64,000 bases of DNA, taken from the NCBI RefSeq assembly GCF_000264905.1, contig NW_006763135.1, positions 2,455,428 to 2,519,427 of the forward strand, written 5' to 3'. How positions within the stretch are numbered: the stretch's first letter is position 1; every line of letters starts with the position of its first letter. The notes under the pieces were generated by a model that saw only the letters and a program-made list of their open reading frames with translations, was not told the origin of the DNA and made no database searches. The stretch is from Stereum hirsutum FP-91666 SS1 (lineage: Eukaryota > Basidiomycota > Agaricomycetes > Russulales > Stereaceae). Positions 35,501-47,323 of this stretch are shown here, piece after piece. The position numbers were made by a program, and so were the translations under genes.

Positions 35501-38500
35501 TGCTGTTGACTCGCTTGCCCCTTCCAAGTGTGGCGAGCTTCAAGCTGTTCAGTTCCGGAGTTCCGGCCATAGCGCACCTTCGAAGAGGTGCCGCGATGGA
35601 GGTCGATGATGCGAAGTTACAGGATTTACATCTTTACACCATACGGATATGTCGCGCGATCTTGAACAAACACTTTGTCGCTCCTCTGGAGAAAATGCCC
35701 TACTTTTTCGCGCCCATCCGCCCCTCCTGGCCTGGATTCTCGGGGTCCGTTGATAATCGATGGTACAGAGCCGAAGTCGTGAAAGAGATTGATTGGACTC
35801 AGGTATCCATCGCGGCTCGCGATTGGGTAGTGCCAATCCAGACATTGTCTGATGATCTTCAGGACGCCATTATCCAGGACCGCTGGGTGGAGTTCACTCG
35901 CAGGCATTTCGTCGTCCGAATTCGACCGGATCTCACTCCCATGAGTAAACCTGTGGACAGCCCGGTACGTCTATGTTCTCTATAGTAACTTCGTTTTGAC
36001 GGCCCCTGAATTACGCCATAGCGGGAAGAAGGGTATGATAATTTTGTCGAGTACTGCAAAGAGCATCGCAAGAACTTCCAGGGTTTACGAAACTACGACC
36101 AACCCCTGATAGAGGTCGGCCGGGTAGGAGTCGTCATGAATGTGCTGAATCCGGTAACCAAACAGTCGACGCCGCCGACAAAACCAGACGTGAAATGTGA
36201 GCTGATTTAGTGTGACGCCTCACCTGTTGGCCCCTTGTCTCACTACAGTGTTTCAGATCTCATCCCAGAATTGTGCTGCAAGTTTACAATTGCTGCGAGG
36301 TTTGTCTGTTCCGCTCGATGGACCTGTGAAATCTTGGTATTAACGATACTTCGTGTTTCAGCACGTTCCGCACTGCGCTTCTTTTACCCTCAATTACTCG
36401 CCGTATTGAGGATCTTCTACTGGTGAAAGAGCTAAATGCCAGCTTCTTTGACCATTCCATATCCGAATACCACCTTCACGCAGCGATCTCCGCTCCGTCA
36501 GCAAGTGTCGAATTTGACTATGAACGCCTCGAGCTCCTCGGTACGTGATTCTAATCCGACATCGCACCTAAAGAGGTTTAAGTCCTTATTGTCCTATATT
36601 CTGCGTCTTCCTCGGACGCTCAGGGGACGCATATCTGAAATACTTATCCTCGATCTACCTTTTCGTAACCAATCCCTCGCAACATGAAGGCGCGCTTCAC
36701 TCTGCTCGACTCCGCATCATCAGCAACAAAGCCTTGCTCCATAACGCGGATGCCGCGGGTCTGCCACCATTTGTTCAAGCCAAAACTTTTGTTGCCAAGT
36801 TCTGGCAACCGCCGTATTTTGAGGTTCTTCCGACCCCCCTTGCAGCGGGAAATCGCAAAGATGAAGCGCTTGAAGAACGGGATCGCGATGGAACTGGAGG
36901 TGGGGCCGCTGGTGCAACCGATGGCCAGTATTCTTCGTTCGTGCCTGTGACTGTTGCTGGGGTGAAAGAGGAAAGAGATACACCGGTCGGTGGACTGCAC
37001 CGATCCAGCACGAGCGCGTCACCAAGTACGAGAGAGCAAACGTCGAGACAAAGATCTACATCATACGATACCACACTGGTTGCGCAGAATATCGCTCCTG
37101 CTTTGGCTAGAGATCTTTCCATGGATGCCCCTGGAAGCAAACAGTCCGGAAGCGAATTGGGAAGAGAAGTTCCCGGTGCAAAGCAGAAGCGCTTGCAGGA
37201 AGAGCAAGGTATTCATTGGCTGGGTGATAAGGTGCGTCCGAGCGACATACCTATGCATGTTCCCTCCTACTCCTTCATACTACCACTTTTGGAGGTCTGC
37301 TAACACGAGGACGAATACTCTTCGTAGACCGTCGCGGATGTGGCGGAGGCTATTGTAGGAGCAGCGTACGTCACTGGTGGGAGAGAGGCAGCGCTGAAGG
37401 CGTCGAAGGCACTCTGTATTGCTGTCCCGCGCGTAGACCGGTGGTCTGACTTTGGAAGGAAGGCATTGGCACCCCCGCCAGACGTTACGGCGAGATTGAG
37501 AGCGGGCTCGATCGAGGCTGTAGAGGCCATCCTAGGACATAAGTTTGAGAGACCACATCTACTGGCGCAGGCTTTGGTGCGTCTGCAGTTGGCCCAGCTC
37601 TTAAGGCAACGATGGGTCAGTGGACTGACAGGTGTAACGACAGACACATGGCTCAATACAGGGCTACGAGATAACTTCTTACGAACGGCTTGAATTTATT
37701 GGTGATGCGATCCTTGACTTCAGTGCGTTTCTTTCATCTCGGCCCCCCAGTTACAGTGCTTTTTGTCACCATCTGACAATGACACAACACATCCTCGACT
37801 CTCAGTGGTGATCCGGCATGTGTACGATCGTGACACAAAACTCTCTCCTGGCGCGATGACTCTCCTGAAGGTATGTCGCCAGAAGTATAGATCATAGGGC
37901 ATCTTTCATTAATGAAAGCACTGACACTACTGCTCTTTCCGCATCTGCTCCGCCCCTAGGGAGCAATGGTATCAAACTCCGCACTGGCTGCTGTGTGTAT
38001 CTGGGCAGGACTGGACGAGTATCTGATGTTTGAAGCGCCTGTATTGGCCCACAATATTCGTGCCTACGCGCAGAAACTAAGAGAAAAACAGAAGGAGGAA
38101 TACGCGCTCGCCCAACAAGAAGGCAGAAGCCCGGGACAGTATTGGCTTGAGACTGAGCCACCGAAAGTAAGTTCATCCACGCCTCATGATCTTTTCACCG
38201 CCTCCATCTGGTCCCCGTCCTTGGGTCCGCCACCGAGTCAGCCAGCTGTGCTATACGGGTCGGTCTTTGCTCGCTTTTTTGATGTCGAAGCGTTGATGTT
38301 CAGTCTCTGTGATCGTGATGTGTTCTCGATCTTTCTGATAGCTGTGGAGACGTGTGGTCCTCGGTTTACTGACCCATTTCGCTCAGGCGCTTTCAGACGT
38401 TGTGGAGTCTATCATAGGGGCCACCTATATCTCCGATAATTTCTCACCCGTCGGCGTCGAGAAGGTATTCGACAAGATCCTCAAGCCGTTTTACGACAAG

Positions 38501-39116
38501 CACATCACGCTTCAAACGCTCTCGCATCACCCTACGAAGATACTGTTCGAACTATTCCAAGCGCAGGGATGTTCACAATTCGAGATTACCAGACGGATAC
38601 AGACGGACGGCCTCCGGCAAACGGCGCGATGTGATGGTACGCGAGCCAGAAGCTTTCTTTAACCATTGTCCCGTTCCTAACTACAACTACTCGACGCCCG
38701 AATTGCGCCGCATCGCGTCGCACCGCATGGTTGATCATCCTTTCACTAATCCTTTCTCGTAAATAGTCATCGTACACGACGTTATTCTCGCAAGCGCCGA
38801 GGACAATACGTCGGCTCTAGCGGCTAAGCGCGTGTCCCTATGTGCGCTCGACGCCCTCGAAGGAGACCCGGAGTTCATGCGCTATACGTGCGACTGTAGG
38901 GCACTCTCACAGGCGAAGAAAACACAGAAGAAGGCGCAAGCACAGACACAACAGGTTCAGGCGATGTTGGTCGGGTTTAGCAAGGAAGAGGAGAAGGAGC
39001 TTATGGCCGTGGAGAGCGCTGTGCAGCAGGATGATCGACTGAAGGGCCGGAGCCCCGATCAGGACGAAGACGAAGACGAGGATGAGAAAGAGTCGTCGTC
39101 GAGATCGGAAAGTTGA
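32597..39116 (+). CDS. DCL: Dicer-like protein with decayed helicase and intact RNase III domains
   Basis: Many-exon gene of about 1750 residues. Order: acidic N-terminus; helicase 1 remnant (33000-33720); helicase C block with GEDIDLPRASLVVRYDLFES (34560-34720); Dicer dimerisation domain (34960-35240); a platform/PAZ-like part with YTIRICRAILNKHF (35640-36170); RNase IIIa with YERLELLGDAYLKYL (36520-36635) and KTVADVAEAIVGAAY (37230, 37328-37370); RNase IIIb with YERLEFIGDAILDF (37680-37722) and ALSDVVESIIGATY (38390-38430); and a C-terminal dsRNA-binding-like part with VHDVILAS and CDCRALS. Both RNase III domains keep the acidic residues that cut dsRNA. The helicase lacks GKT and DExH. Splicing restores frame everywhere I checked. 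The start ATG is the least certain point. Confidence 0.9.
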
Positions 39117-39554
39117 AAAGAGTACGGATGCTTACGTTTGTACATGATGAGAGGGAATGGGATGGATGAGTACAAGTGTAGCTGTTCGATGACACGGGAA
39201 TACGGATTTAGAACAGTTGTGTGCTTCGAATGTCCTACAGCACCGGGCACAGCTCAGCTCCTGAAGTCTGTGCATCATGATGATGGCAAGGTCCCACTAT
39301 GCGCGTTTTTGACGATGCGTCTGGGCTATGTTCGAGGTGCATACCCAGCGCTGGCCGCGGAGAATCAAGATCAATAAGTAGAAGGCGACTCTTCCAGGCA
39401 AGCGCAATGTGGATACGTCTTCTATCATCCAAGAAAAAGACGCTGGTCTACAAAATGTTGCTTCTATTGATCTATAACAAGGCGAAATCTGTAGCGACCG
39501 ACAACGATGAACATGCACAGAAGTATAGCCGACCACAGGAAGACAAGAAGAACT
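39117..39554. other. Convergent 3' region Dicer/COX8
   Basis: 438 bp between the stop codons of two converging genes. No open frame with family likeness, no RNA gene recognised. Confidence 0.5.
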
Positions 39555-39975
39555 CTACGCAGCACTAGCTTTCTTGCTGTAGACATGGAAGGGGCATTTA
39601 GGAATCCGTTCATTTAGGTTTCATTAGCGCCGGACGATCCGATGACGTGAAGAAAAGCACGAGACGTACAGCTGGTAGACAGCGGCCATGAATGGAGTGA
39701 AGAAACCGAGAGCGAATACGCCGATGACCTTGAAAGCCGTGCCAGGCTTAGACTCGTACTTGAATGGGAGATGCTATATTTCGGAGTAGGCGTTGACCAC
39801 ACAAATAAATGAAAGATAGCCGATGCGGCGATGACGGTGAGATCAGTTGGAGGCCATGGGACTCGCGCGTGAGAGGACGAACGTGATAGTCAGAAGACAT
39901 GTTGCGAACTTGGCTAGGGGCCCTGAGGGCAGCGGCGGACTGGCGCAAAACGGGGGAACGAGCAAGGAAGGACAT
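39555..39975 (-). CDS. COX8: Cytochrome c oxidase subunit VIII/VIIc
   Basis: Three exons, 39883-39975, 39670-39773 and 39555-39576, 219 nt and 72 residues. The N-terminus MSFLARSPVLRQSAAALRAP is a mitochondrial presequence rich in Arg, Ser and Ala. Then follows YHHLPFKYESKPGTAFK and one membrane helix with GFFTPFMAAVYQLKKASAA. The motif LPF, a short loop and a helix ending in a TPF-like segment before V-Y-Q-L are those of COX7C (yeast Cox8), a small inner-membrane subunit of complex IV. The first intron is about 110 nt and could be read through as an open frame, so the splice was chosen by the resulting family match. Confidence 0.8.
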
Positions 39976-40576
39976 GGTGGGCGTCGACGAGGATGATGGC
40001 GGTCGTTGGCAAAGATTGGTCGAATGATTTTGTTTCATTCCGTGCCCTGACCTCGACGTCGTGGCGGGGTTGCTTTACACCATCCAATCGGAACGAACAC
40101 CGGTATGGCCCGCAGCCAATCGTGTTCAACATCGAACCAGAGAAGGTGGTGAAACTCGATGCCGCATCCATACAAGATAATCAGGATGTTACAGTACATA
40201 CACAATGCTGACACGTTAAAAAAGAGCCCAAAGCGGTCACCGTACGTAGAGGGAAAGTATGTAGCGCGTTATGTCATTAAATATTCGTTATCCTGGTAGC
40301 ACACACGAAGAGCCTTTGCAAAGAGATACAGTACACGGATTGCATAATAAAATTAATGAAAGGAGACGAAGAGATGCGGAAACCCGGCAACAGGGGAATA
40401 CCTATGTGAAAATGCGTCGGTGGGGTATGAGATATGCATCGTGGGCAAATTATGGCCAGCAGTCAAGGAGCCGAACGGCCATCATATCTGGCAAAATAAT
40501 AAGACAAGGGAATTGCAGGCATGAGTGTCGAGGTATCGTTTCCTCAGTGAAGGAGTGTAATGTGCATGGAATGCAG
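39976..40576. other. 601 bp between COX8 and the unrecognised gene
   Basis: Upstream of COX8 and downstream of the next minus-strand gene. A/T-richer toward 40300-40400. No gene or RNA supported. Confidence 0.45.
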
Positions 40577-41399
40577 TCAATTACAGCTCGGGATGTTCTT
40601 TTCAGGTTGTATTATTTCGACTAGGCTTTCCATGTCTTTGTGCTGCAGGATATAGTCAGCAAGCCGGCGTAATGAACGATGGAAAAACACGTACTGGCAT
40701 GGCTGCAGGCTTCTGCATTTTGTTCAGTGATTTGTCCTCTGCCACGGCATGTGTTTTTGGTTTTGATAAATGTCTTCCCTCGCGAGGCAGAGCGGAACTT
40801 GATCTCGCCTGCTTCCTCCTCTCCTCTGGTACAAGTGTGAGGCCTGGTATGCTCGGACGAGGCTTCCCGAAACTTCCGCTGAATGTGAAAAGCTCGGTAA
40901 GGCTGAGGTCTGTCTGATTACGGCGCGATGGGAACGGGGAAACCCCTGATTGTGGCGACAGGCTAGATGGCGTGGAGATGGATGGGGAGTCGGATACTGA
41001 TTGGGCAGACGGAGAGATTGAGCGAGCAGATGCAGACTCGTCGAGCCACTGTTGTACGTGAGATGTGGGTGGAGCCTGTCTTGGAGGGCGAGAAGAGAAG
41101 TAATCCGAGGTGGGTGAAGATGCGTTTGACTCTGCAGATTTGTGTGGCGCGTGCGGCGACAAGGACGGGGAAATGCTGAGTGGAACAAAACCCTTTATGT
41201 CTGTCAGAATTGCGCGCTTCACATCTGTCGCACCGTTTGCGTGTATGGACCTGAGTGTCGGGCTGAGTTTCGCTTGGTGGATAGGGGGTTTGGCGGCATA
41301 TCTGGAGGATGTGAATACGAAGGATTCTGACGGAGAGGATGGCACGGGCTCGGCGGTACTTTCCTGGGCGTGGTTGGGAGCGGCGTGCTCAATATTCAT
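40577..41399 (-). CDS. Unrecognised Ser/Pro-rich protein
   Basis: I do not recognise this family. Main exon from the ATG at 41397-41399 (MNIEHAAPNHAQESTAEPV); the frame is open further to an ATG at 41481-41483. It ends with a short second exon after a 3' intron starting at 40693-40694: KPAAMP joins HKDMESLVEIIQPE and a TGA at 40577-40579. About 260 residues, rich in Ser, Pro and Ala, with no membrane segment or signal peptide. A more ordered patch SLTELFTFSGSFGKPRPSIP lies near 40860-40920. Divergent from the aldehyde dehydrogenase with about 240 bp between starts. It may be a disordered regulatory protein of basidiomycetes; codon use looks normal for the window. Confidence 0.6.
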
Positions 41400-41636
41400 G
41401 ACAGCGAGCACATTGTGATGGGCGTTGGGACGAACCCTGCGACCGCCGCCGCCAACCAACTCACACCCGAGCTTGCAATCCACGATCCGACCGTTCTCCT
41501 TTGCCGAGGCGGCAAAGCGTTATCTACGTAATCTCTCTACTTAAAGTACCACACAAGCGCCTTATCCTGCCCTTCTCCAGCCCGTCGCCAGCCCCCCTTG
41601 CTCTTTCCCAGCGCCCACCCCTGCTCACCGTCGACT

Positions 41637-44600
41637 ATGGCTGCCGTTGCAGAAATCCCCGTCCCCAAGTCGAACACGACAATCAAAGTGTCGACCGGTC
41701 TTTTCATCAATAACGAATTTGTTCCATCTGAAGACCCGAACAGCAAGATCGAGTTAGACCTTACCATCTGATCACGTTCCGCCTGATCACCAGTACTCAT
41801 CCGCTTATTGCACAGGGTTGTGAACCCCCATACCGAGCAAGTTCTTTGTTCCATCGCTGCGGGTGCGTCTCTTTGTTTTATGAATGGTATTATGTCTTAA
41901 CGGTCGTGTCTAGCGACGGCCAAGGACGTCGACCGGGCCGTTGCCGCTGCCCGAAAAGCGTTTCGCACAACCTGGGGAAAGAATGTCACGGGTTTCGAGC
42001 GTTCGAGGCTCCTTAACAAGCTGGCTGACCTCATTGAGCGGGACCAACAAGTCCTCGCTGAGCTCGAAACTCTCAACAATGGCAAGCCCGTCAAAATAGC
42101 CCGGTGAGTTCTAAGATGACGGGTCCGTGCGCACGGGCGCCAGTCTTATTTCCACCGTTACCCCATGGCACTCACGCACGTCATAAACAGGGATTTCGAT
42201 ATCGGCGACAGTGTTGGTGTGTAGTCAGTCACCGACTTCAATGAGCTGCCAGTTAACTTACTGCCTACTCCAGGATGCCTCCGCTACTATGCCGGTTGGG
42301 CCGACAAAGTCGTGGGCCAGGTAATAAATTCATTAAATCAGCATTTGTCGGCGAATTTTGTTTAACACAGATTGTCCTTCAAGTCCATTGAAGTGAACCG
42401 CTCCACGAAGCTCGCCATAACTCATCCAGATCCCATCGGTGTCTGTGGCCAGATGTACGTGCTTCCTTCGCCACATATAATCTGCGCGTCTCACATTCTC
42501 GTTGTAGTATCCCATGGAATTACCCTATTATGATGTGGTGCGTACTCTTTGTGTATATCGTCTGCCATGCCTGACGTTGTGCTGTACCCAGGGCATGGAA
42601 GGTAGCTCCTGCACTTGCAGTGGGATGCACCATCGTCATGAAACCTTCCGAACTTACTCCGCTTACTGCCCTCGTACGTACTGTATTTGATTATAATGAA
42701 TTGGCTGGGAGCTTATTGGCGCCTTTCCTTCTGCAGAAACTTTCAGAACTCGTCGTAGAAGCAGGGTAGGTCTAGTCTCTCACGGTCATATACTTCTTCA
42801 AAACTGACCTAATTAAACCTTCATTAGTTTCCCCCCAGGCGTTATTAACACCATCCCCTCCTTCGGCTCTGTCGGTGGTCAGGCGCTTGCTGAGCATCAC
42901 GATGTCGATAAAGTTGCGTTCACAGGCTCAACCGTAACTGGACGCAGGATCATGGAAGCTGCGGCGAAGAGCAACATAAAGAAGGTAACCACTTCCTCCC
43001 TCTTTCTATTTACATCGTCGGCGGCACCCCGCGATGATCTCTCCGCAGGAGCTTCTCTTTGACGAACGTTTCGAAATTATTATTGTATAAGGTTTCTCTG
43101 GAACTGGGCGGAAAATCTCCACATCTGATTTTCGAATCGGCCGACTTGGATCAAGGTAAGTGATTCTGATATCCATCATCATACACCCACGCTTTGCCCC
43201 AGTAATAGGACTGACTTCCATTGTGTACCTGTATCCCTTCCATTCCATCAATGTGTGCAGCGGCGAACTGGGCTTGCCTGGGCATCCTGTATAATACCGG
43301 CCAGGATTGCACGGCCGGCTCTCGCGTGTACGTCCAGGATACTGTCTACGACAAGTTCGTCAACATTTTGGTCGCCAAGGCGGAGCAACTCAAAGTCGGC
43401 GATGGTTTCGACGACGAAAATGGCGGCGGTCCGGTTGTGAGTTGCTGATCTATCCTTCCATCTGCCATAGCTATACAGGCGTCGTCACGTTTCTATGATT
43501 AAGACGCTTCATGCGGGCATCTAACAGTTGAAGCTCGTTAACATCAAGCTGCTTGTCGTCCTCGATGAACCATTGGGCTTGCCGTCTTCGCCCATGACTA
43601 CTGGCAAGTACACCGTGCTCAGCGGGTATCCTTAACATCTATGTTGATCACCGTCGAGAATGGTTGATAGTTGAGCAGATGATTTTCCCCATGAAGTCAC
43701 GATTCTGACTCCATCTATGTGATCTGGCCATGACGGGAATCTCTCAAACATTACGCGTCGGTGTTTCCAGTACGACGCAACACTTGTGTTTCAGTGCATG
43801 GAGCGAGAGGTCTGGAGGATGGTTGCTGATTGTATCCTTTTCCCACTTGTTTGACAGGTTTCCAAGACCCAATACGATCGGGTGTGGAGCTATATCGAGG
43901 CGGGGAAGAAGGAGGGAGCGACGGTGCTTACTGGTGGCAAGAAACGCTCGACGACGGGCTTCTACGTTGACCCAACCAGTAGGTTCACTTGATCAAATGC
44001 ATCATCGAGTCTAGAGAGCTGACCGCTTCCGCGATTGTTTCAGTCTTCGCGGATATCAAGCCTAACATGAAGATTGTGAGCACACTCGACTTGAGACCTA
44101 CTGTGGTAGTTGGTTCAAAATACCAGAGCTGACATTTTTTATTCCATGTCTGGGTCTTGGGCGTTTAGGTGCGAGAAGAGGTATGATCATTTCCCTGAAA
44201 GGTGTGGCGCCGCAGTTGATCTTCTGCCACCTACACAAATCACCGTGGCTGGTGAAAGATCAGTGGCGTGACGAGACATATGTTGGACCAGTCTCTCTTT
44301 GTTCTCAAACACTTGTGTGGTGGCAGAAGTGAAAACCGGATGCCGTGCCAGCTACCTAACTATCCTTGGCTTGGATCACGGACTGACCGTGCACCTTACC
44401 ATCCCCTCCTTTTGTCCATGATAAATAGATTTTCGGCCCTGTCCTCGTTGTGGGCAAGTTCAGTACGGAGGACGAGGCAATCACCCTTGCAAATGACACG
44501 GTGTATGGCCTCGGAGCCGGTCTTCATTCAAGTAGGCATTTTCACCACTCCGCCATCCTTACTCCTTTGCCACCCACGCTTTCCTTCTGGGGAATATCGA

Positions 44601-45196
44601 AGTGACACTCTATCTCGCTTCTTGCTCTTTCTAACTCGGCCCCCGACGTCGCCAGCCGATCAAGCACAGTGTTTCCGCGTGTCTAATGCGCTGGAGGCGG
44701 GCACGGTGAGTTGATCGATTCTGTTCTTTTCTGCCACACGTCGTAAACTGACTCTCGCGTGCGCTTGCCCCGTTTAGGTGTGGGTCAATCAGTACAACGT
44801 ATTGTACAACAACGTGCCGTTTGGTGGCAAGAAGCAGAGTGGAATTGGTGCGTTGATGTGTTCTTACCGTTCTCCAAACTCTGCACGTGGATCTGCGACG
44901 ATCCTTCCCTCCGGCCATGTGAGGTGCTGCCGACACTCCATCGTGATGTCGGATTTCTAGTTTGCATTTTTTATTTTCCTTTTGCTTGTTGTGAATGCCG
45001 TTGCTGATGATGGACTTGGCGTTGTTCTGATTTCCGATTGAATTGGTCGTCAATTTTGCCCTCGGTGCTGATTCGAATCTTTGTCTTTTTCCTTCCCCGT
45101 TTAGGTCGCGAGCTAGGCATGCATGCGCTCGAGGAGTACATCAGTACAAAGGCTGTGCACTTCAATTATGGCGAAAAGCTTGATTGGCCTCTGTAA
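41637..45196 (+). CDS. Aldehyde dehydrogenase, NAD(P)-dependent, ALDH1/2-like
   Basis: About 500 residues spread over more than 15 exons. The start at 41637 ([18 protein letters not shown]) follows a C-rich leader. Catalytic features are seen: IPWNYP near 42510-42525, FTGSTVTGR near 42920, LELGGKSP with the general base Glu near 43100, and the nucleophile in [11 protein letters not shown] near 43290-43325. Late motifs are EEIFGPV and [15 protein letters not shown], and the end [19 protein letters not shown]. It oxidises aldehydes to acids in cytosol or mitochondria; there is no clear presequence. Exon 44169-44180 is only 12 nt (V-R-E-E). Introns at 43438-43857 and about 44849-45103 are several times longer than the window's norm. 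Confidence 0.93.
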
Positions 45197-47323
45197 CATC
45201 TGAGACTCCCGATCTCACCATGACTCGGATCCCTCATCCGCCTCCGAACCGACCGTACCGTGCACCGGACACGACTACCGACACAAGTTGAAGATGATGA
45301 CGTTACCCCTAGCGTGGAGACATGAAAGAAGTTACTACCTTATTGTTGTATGAACGGAAGAAACCGTAGACAGTGCGTATGGACAGGATCAAGTATAGTG
45401 TAAAGGTACGAGAAAATTTGACGATGCCCGAGGAAGGAAGTGTTTGTTCAGCTGTAATTCGGAATACTTATTCATGATGCATTCGGGTTGACTGCTTGCT
45501 TGGCCTCTTGTGTTTCATGCTTCCTTGTATTCTGATTTTTTGACAGCATGTTTCCATATGTTCGGTGATAGCGTGGAAGTGGATTCTGGCAACTGTGGGT
45601 CTAGGTACGTGTGGAGAATGGTGCGAGTGGTGTTTCGAGGATTGGTCGATCGGGCTGGCGTTTCTAGTCTCTACTCCAGGGAGAATCGGATTTTTCCTCT
45701 GAGGTAGAGGATAGAGATCAAGGTCTGGGATGCCAAAACTCGGGATTACCACGTCTGATCTCGTTTCTGGTCTTCAGCAGAGAGGTGGCTGATCGGACTG
45801 GCGTATCTAGTCTCTACTCCAGGGGAATATCTCTGAGGTAGGGGATAGGTACCAAGGTCTGAAATGCCGCAGCTCGAGTATATCCGCCTCAGTGACTTCG
45901 TTTCTGGTCTTTACAGCAGAGATTATGTCACAATATCTCTGAGGTAGAGGACAGGGGCCATGGTCCATTTTGTGGCGTTTATGATCATGTCTCTGGTCTC
46001 GACAGCGGGGAGCAATTTGCTATCTCCTTGAGGTCGAGAACGGTGACTTGGTCTTGAGTCAGGCGCGGCGATCTCGTTTCCAGCCTCTACAGCGGATGAG
46101 GGAAGTACACTTCCTCTCTGAGGTAGAGGGTGGGGACATGAATTGAGGTCATCTTCCCGAGTTCTGCGTAAGGTCGAAGCGTCTACTATTTTTGTGAGCG
46201 TGAGTTTCGCCCAGTCAACGGATTCATCGACCCCACCAAGAGCTTCCCGATCAACCATCAAATGAGATTCGCAGGGGTCGGTGGTTTGCAACCTCCACGG
46301 CGACTAGGCGAGCGTGCCTGCGCTTCGACATTTTGGGCATCCCTACACCTCCCTCAAACAGTTTGCGCCCTCAAGGTGTCCGAGGAACTGAAGTTGCATT
46401 GAATGTTCACAGCAAGGTGTGCGCGTGGTCGAATCATAGAAACTGTGTGCAGCCAAGATAGTTCATCAAGACATATTAATGGCTCCACTGATGTTCGAAG
46501 ACCGGATTGTCGTACGCGCAGCAGGTAATCGCAGCGCTTGCGCCAATCTTGGCCGCGAACAACAAAGCAAACCGACACGGCGACCACGAACTCGAGAAGC
46601 TGACACTTCAAAGTCATTTACATTTCATCTCCGGCGAATAGTCCGCGACTAACTCGTGCAAGCAACGAGGTTTCACAGAAATATGAAGGTTCTGATGAAT
46701 AGCGACGTCTCTGTTTCAAGAGCGTGGTCGTGGAGCCTGGCGTGTTCTGAGCAACGGTTAAAAAAAAGAGGCAATACAAGACCTTGTTCTCAAAAGGAGA
46801 TAGATTACCATCAAAGTGCGATCCGAGCCCTGGCAAAGGAAGCCAAGTTCAATCTCATGGCGCCAAATTGCAGATTAAATTGCGAATTCGACCGATGCGG
46901 CAGTGTGCCGAATGCATGAGTCCGTGCCCTGATTGGAAGAGGCCTGAGGACGATTGTGTTCGGTGCGGTGCCGGAGCCACAAAACAAAACTTCAAGATGA
47001 AGGCGTCCAAAGCGATGTTGTATTATAAACGGTTTACGTAGAAGCGAAGATGGTAAACAAGATGATGATCGATTAAGAACGAGACGGCCGGCGACACAGG
47101 TTCGGAAAAGGCTACACAACTGTCAGCAAGAAAGCATCAAAGCACAAGAGCGGGTTCGATCGGAGCGTTACAATAGAGAGCAAGAAGGAAGATACATGTG
47201 TTACAGTTGAGAGACTAGACTGCGATCCCAAGACGCACTCCAAAATATTAGATAGGAAGTTGCAAGCGAGGAGTGGGTACGTGATGTGAGTTTTCGGCGC
47301 CAGAACACTCAGACCGTCGAAAA
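45197..47323. other. 2.1 kb gene-poor stretch
   Basis: This is the longest part of the window without a supportable gene. The left third is 3' sequence of the dehydrogenase, then a hairpin minisatellite (about 45650-46130). From 46140 to 47320 there are several open frames of 60-120 codons on both strands, such as 46354-46617 (-), 46656-46919 (+) and 46811-47119 (-), none with family likeness or plausible splicing that I can support. It may be a relic of an older gene or true intergenic DNA. Confidence 0.5.
45650..46130. repeat. Imperfect tandem repeat with a conserved hairpin
   Basis: Five units of about 88-135 bp. The core CTCTGAGGTAGAG or a near copy appears at about 45697, 45831, 45937, 46025 and 46113. 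A second block like TCGTTTCTGGTCTCTACAGCAG recurs between them at about 45658, 45768, 45803, 45898, 45989 and 46073. The core is an inverted repeat (CTCT-GAGGT-AGAG) able to form a short stem. No unit encodes a convincing protein repeat. Confidence 0.75.

Noticed and set aside
43500..43850. Possible extra gene inside the long dehydrogenase intron
   Set aside because: Open frames are short and without likeness; the flanking exons join cleanly as GGGPVV to SKTQYDR.
45197..47323. Transposon or LTR remnant
   Set aside because: I looked for long terminal or inverted repeats, reverse transcriptase or transposase motifs and target duplications and found none; only the hairpin minisatellite is supported.
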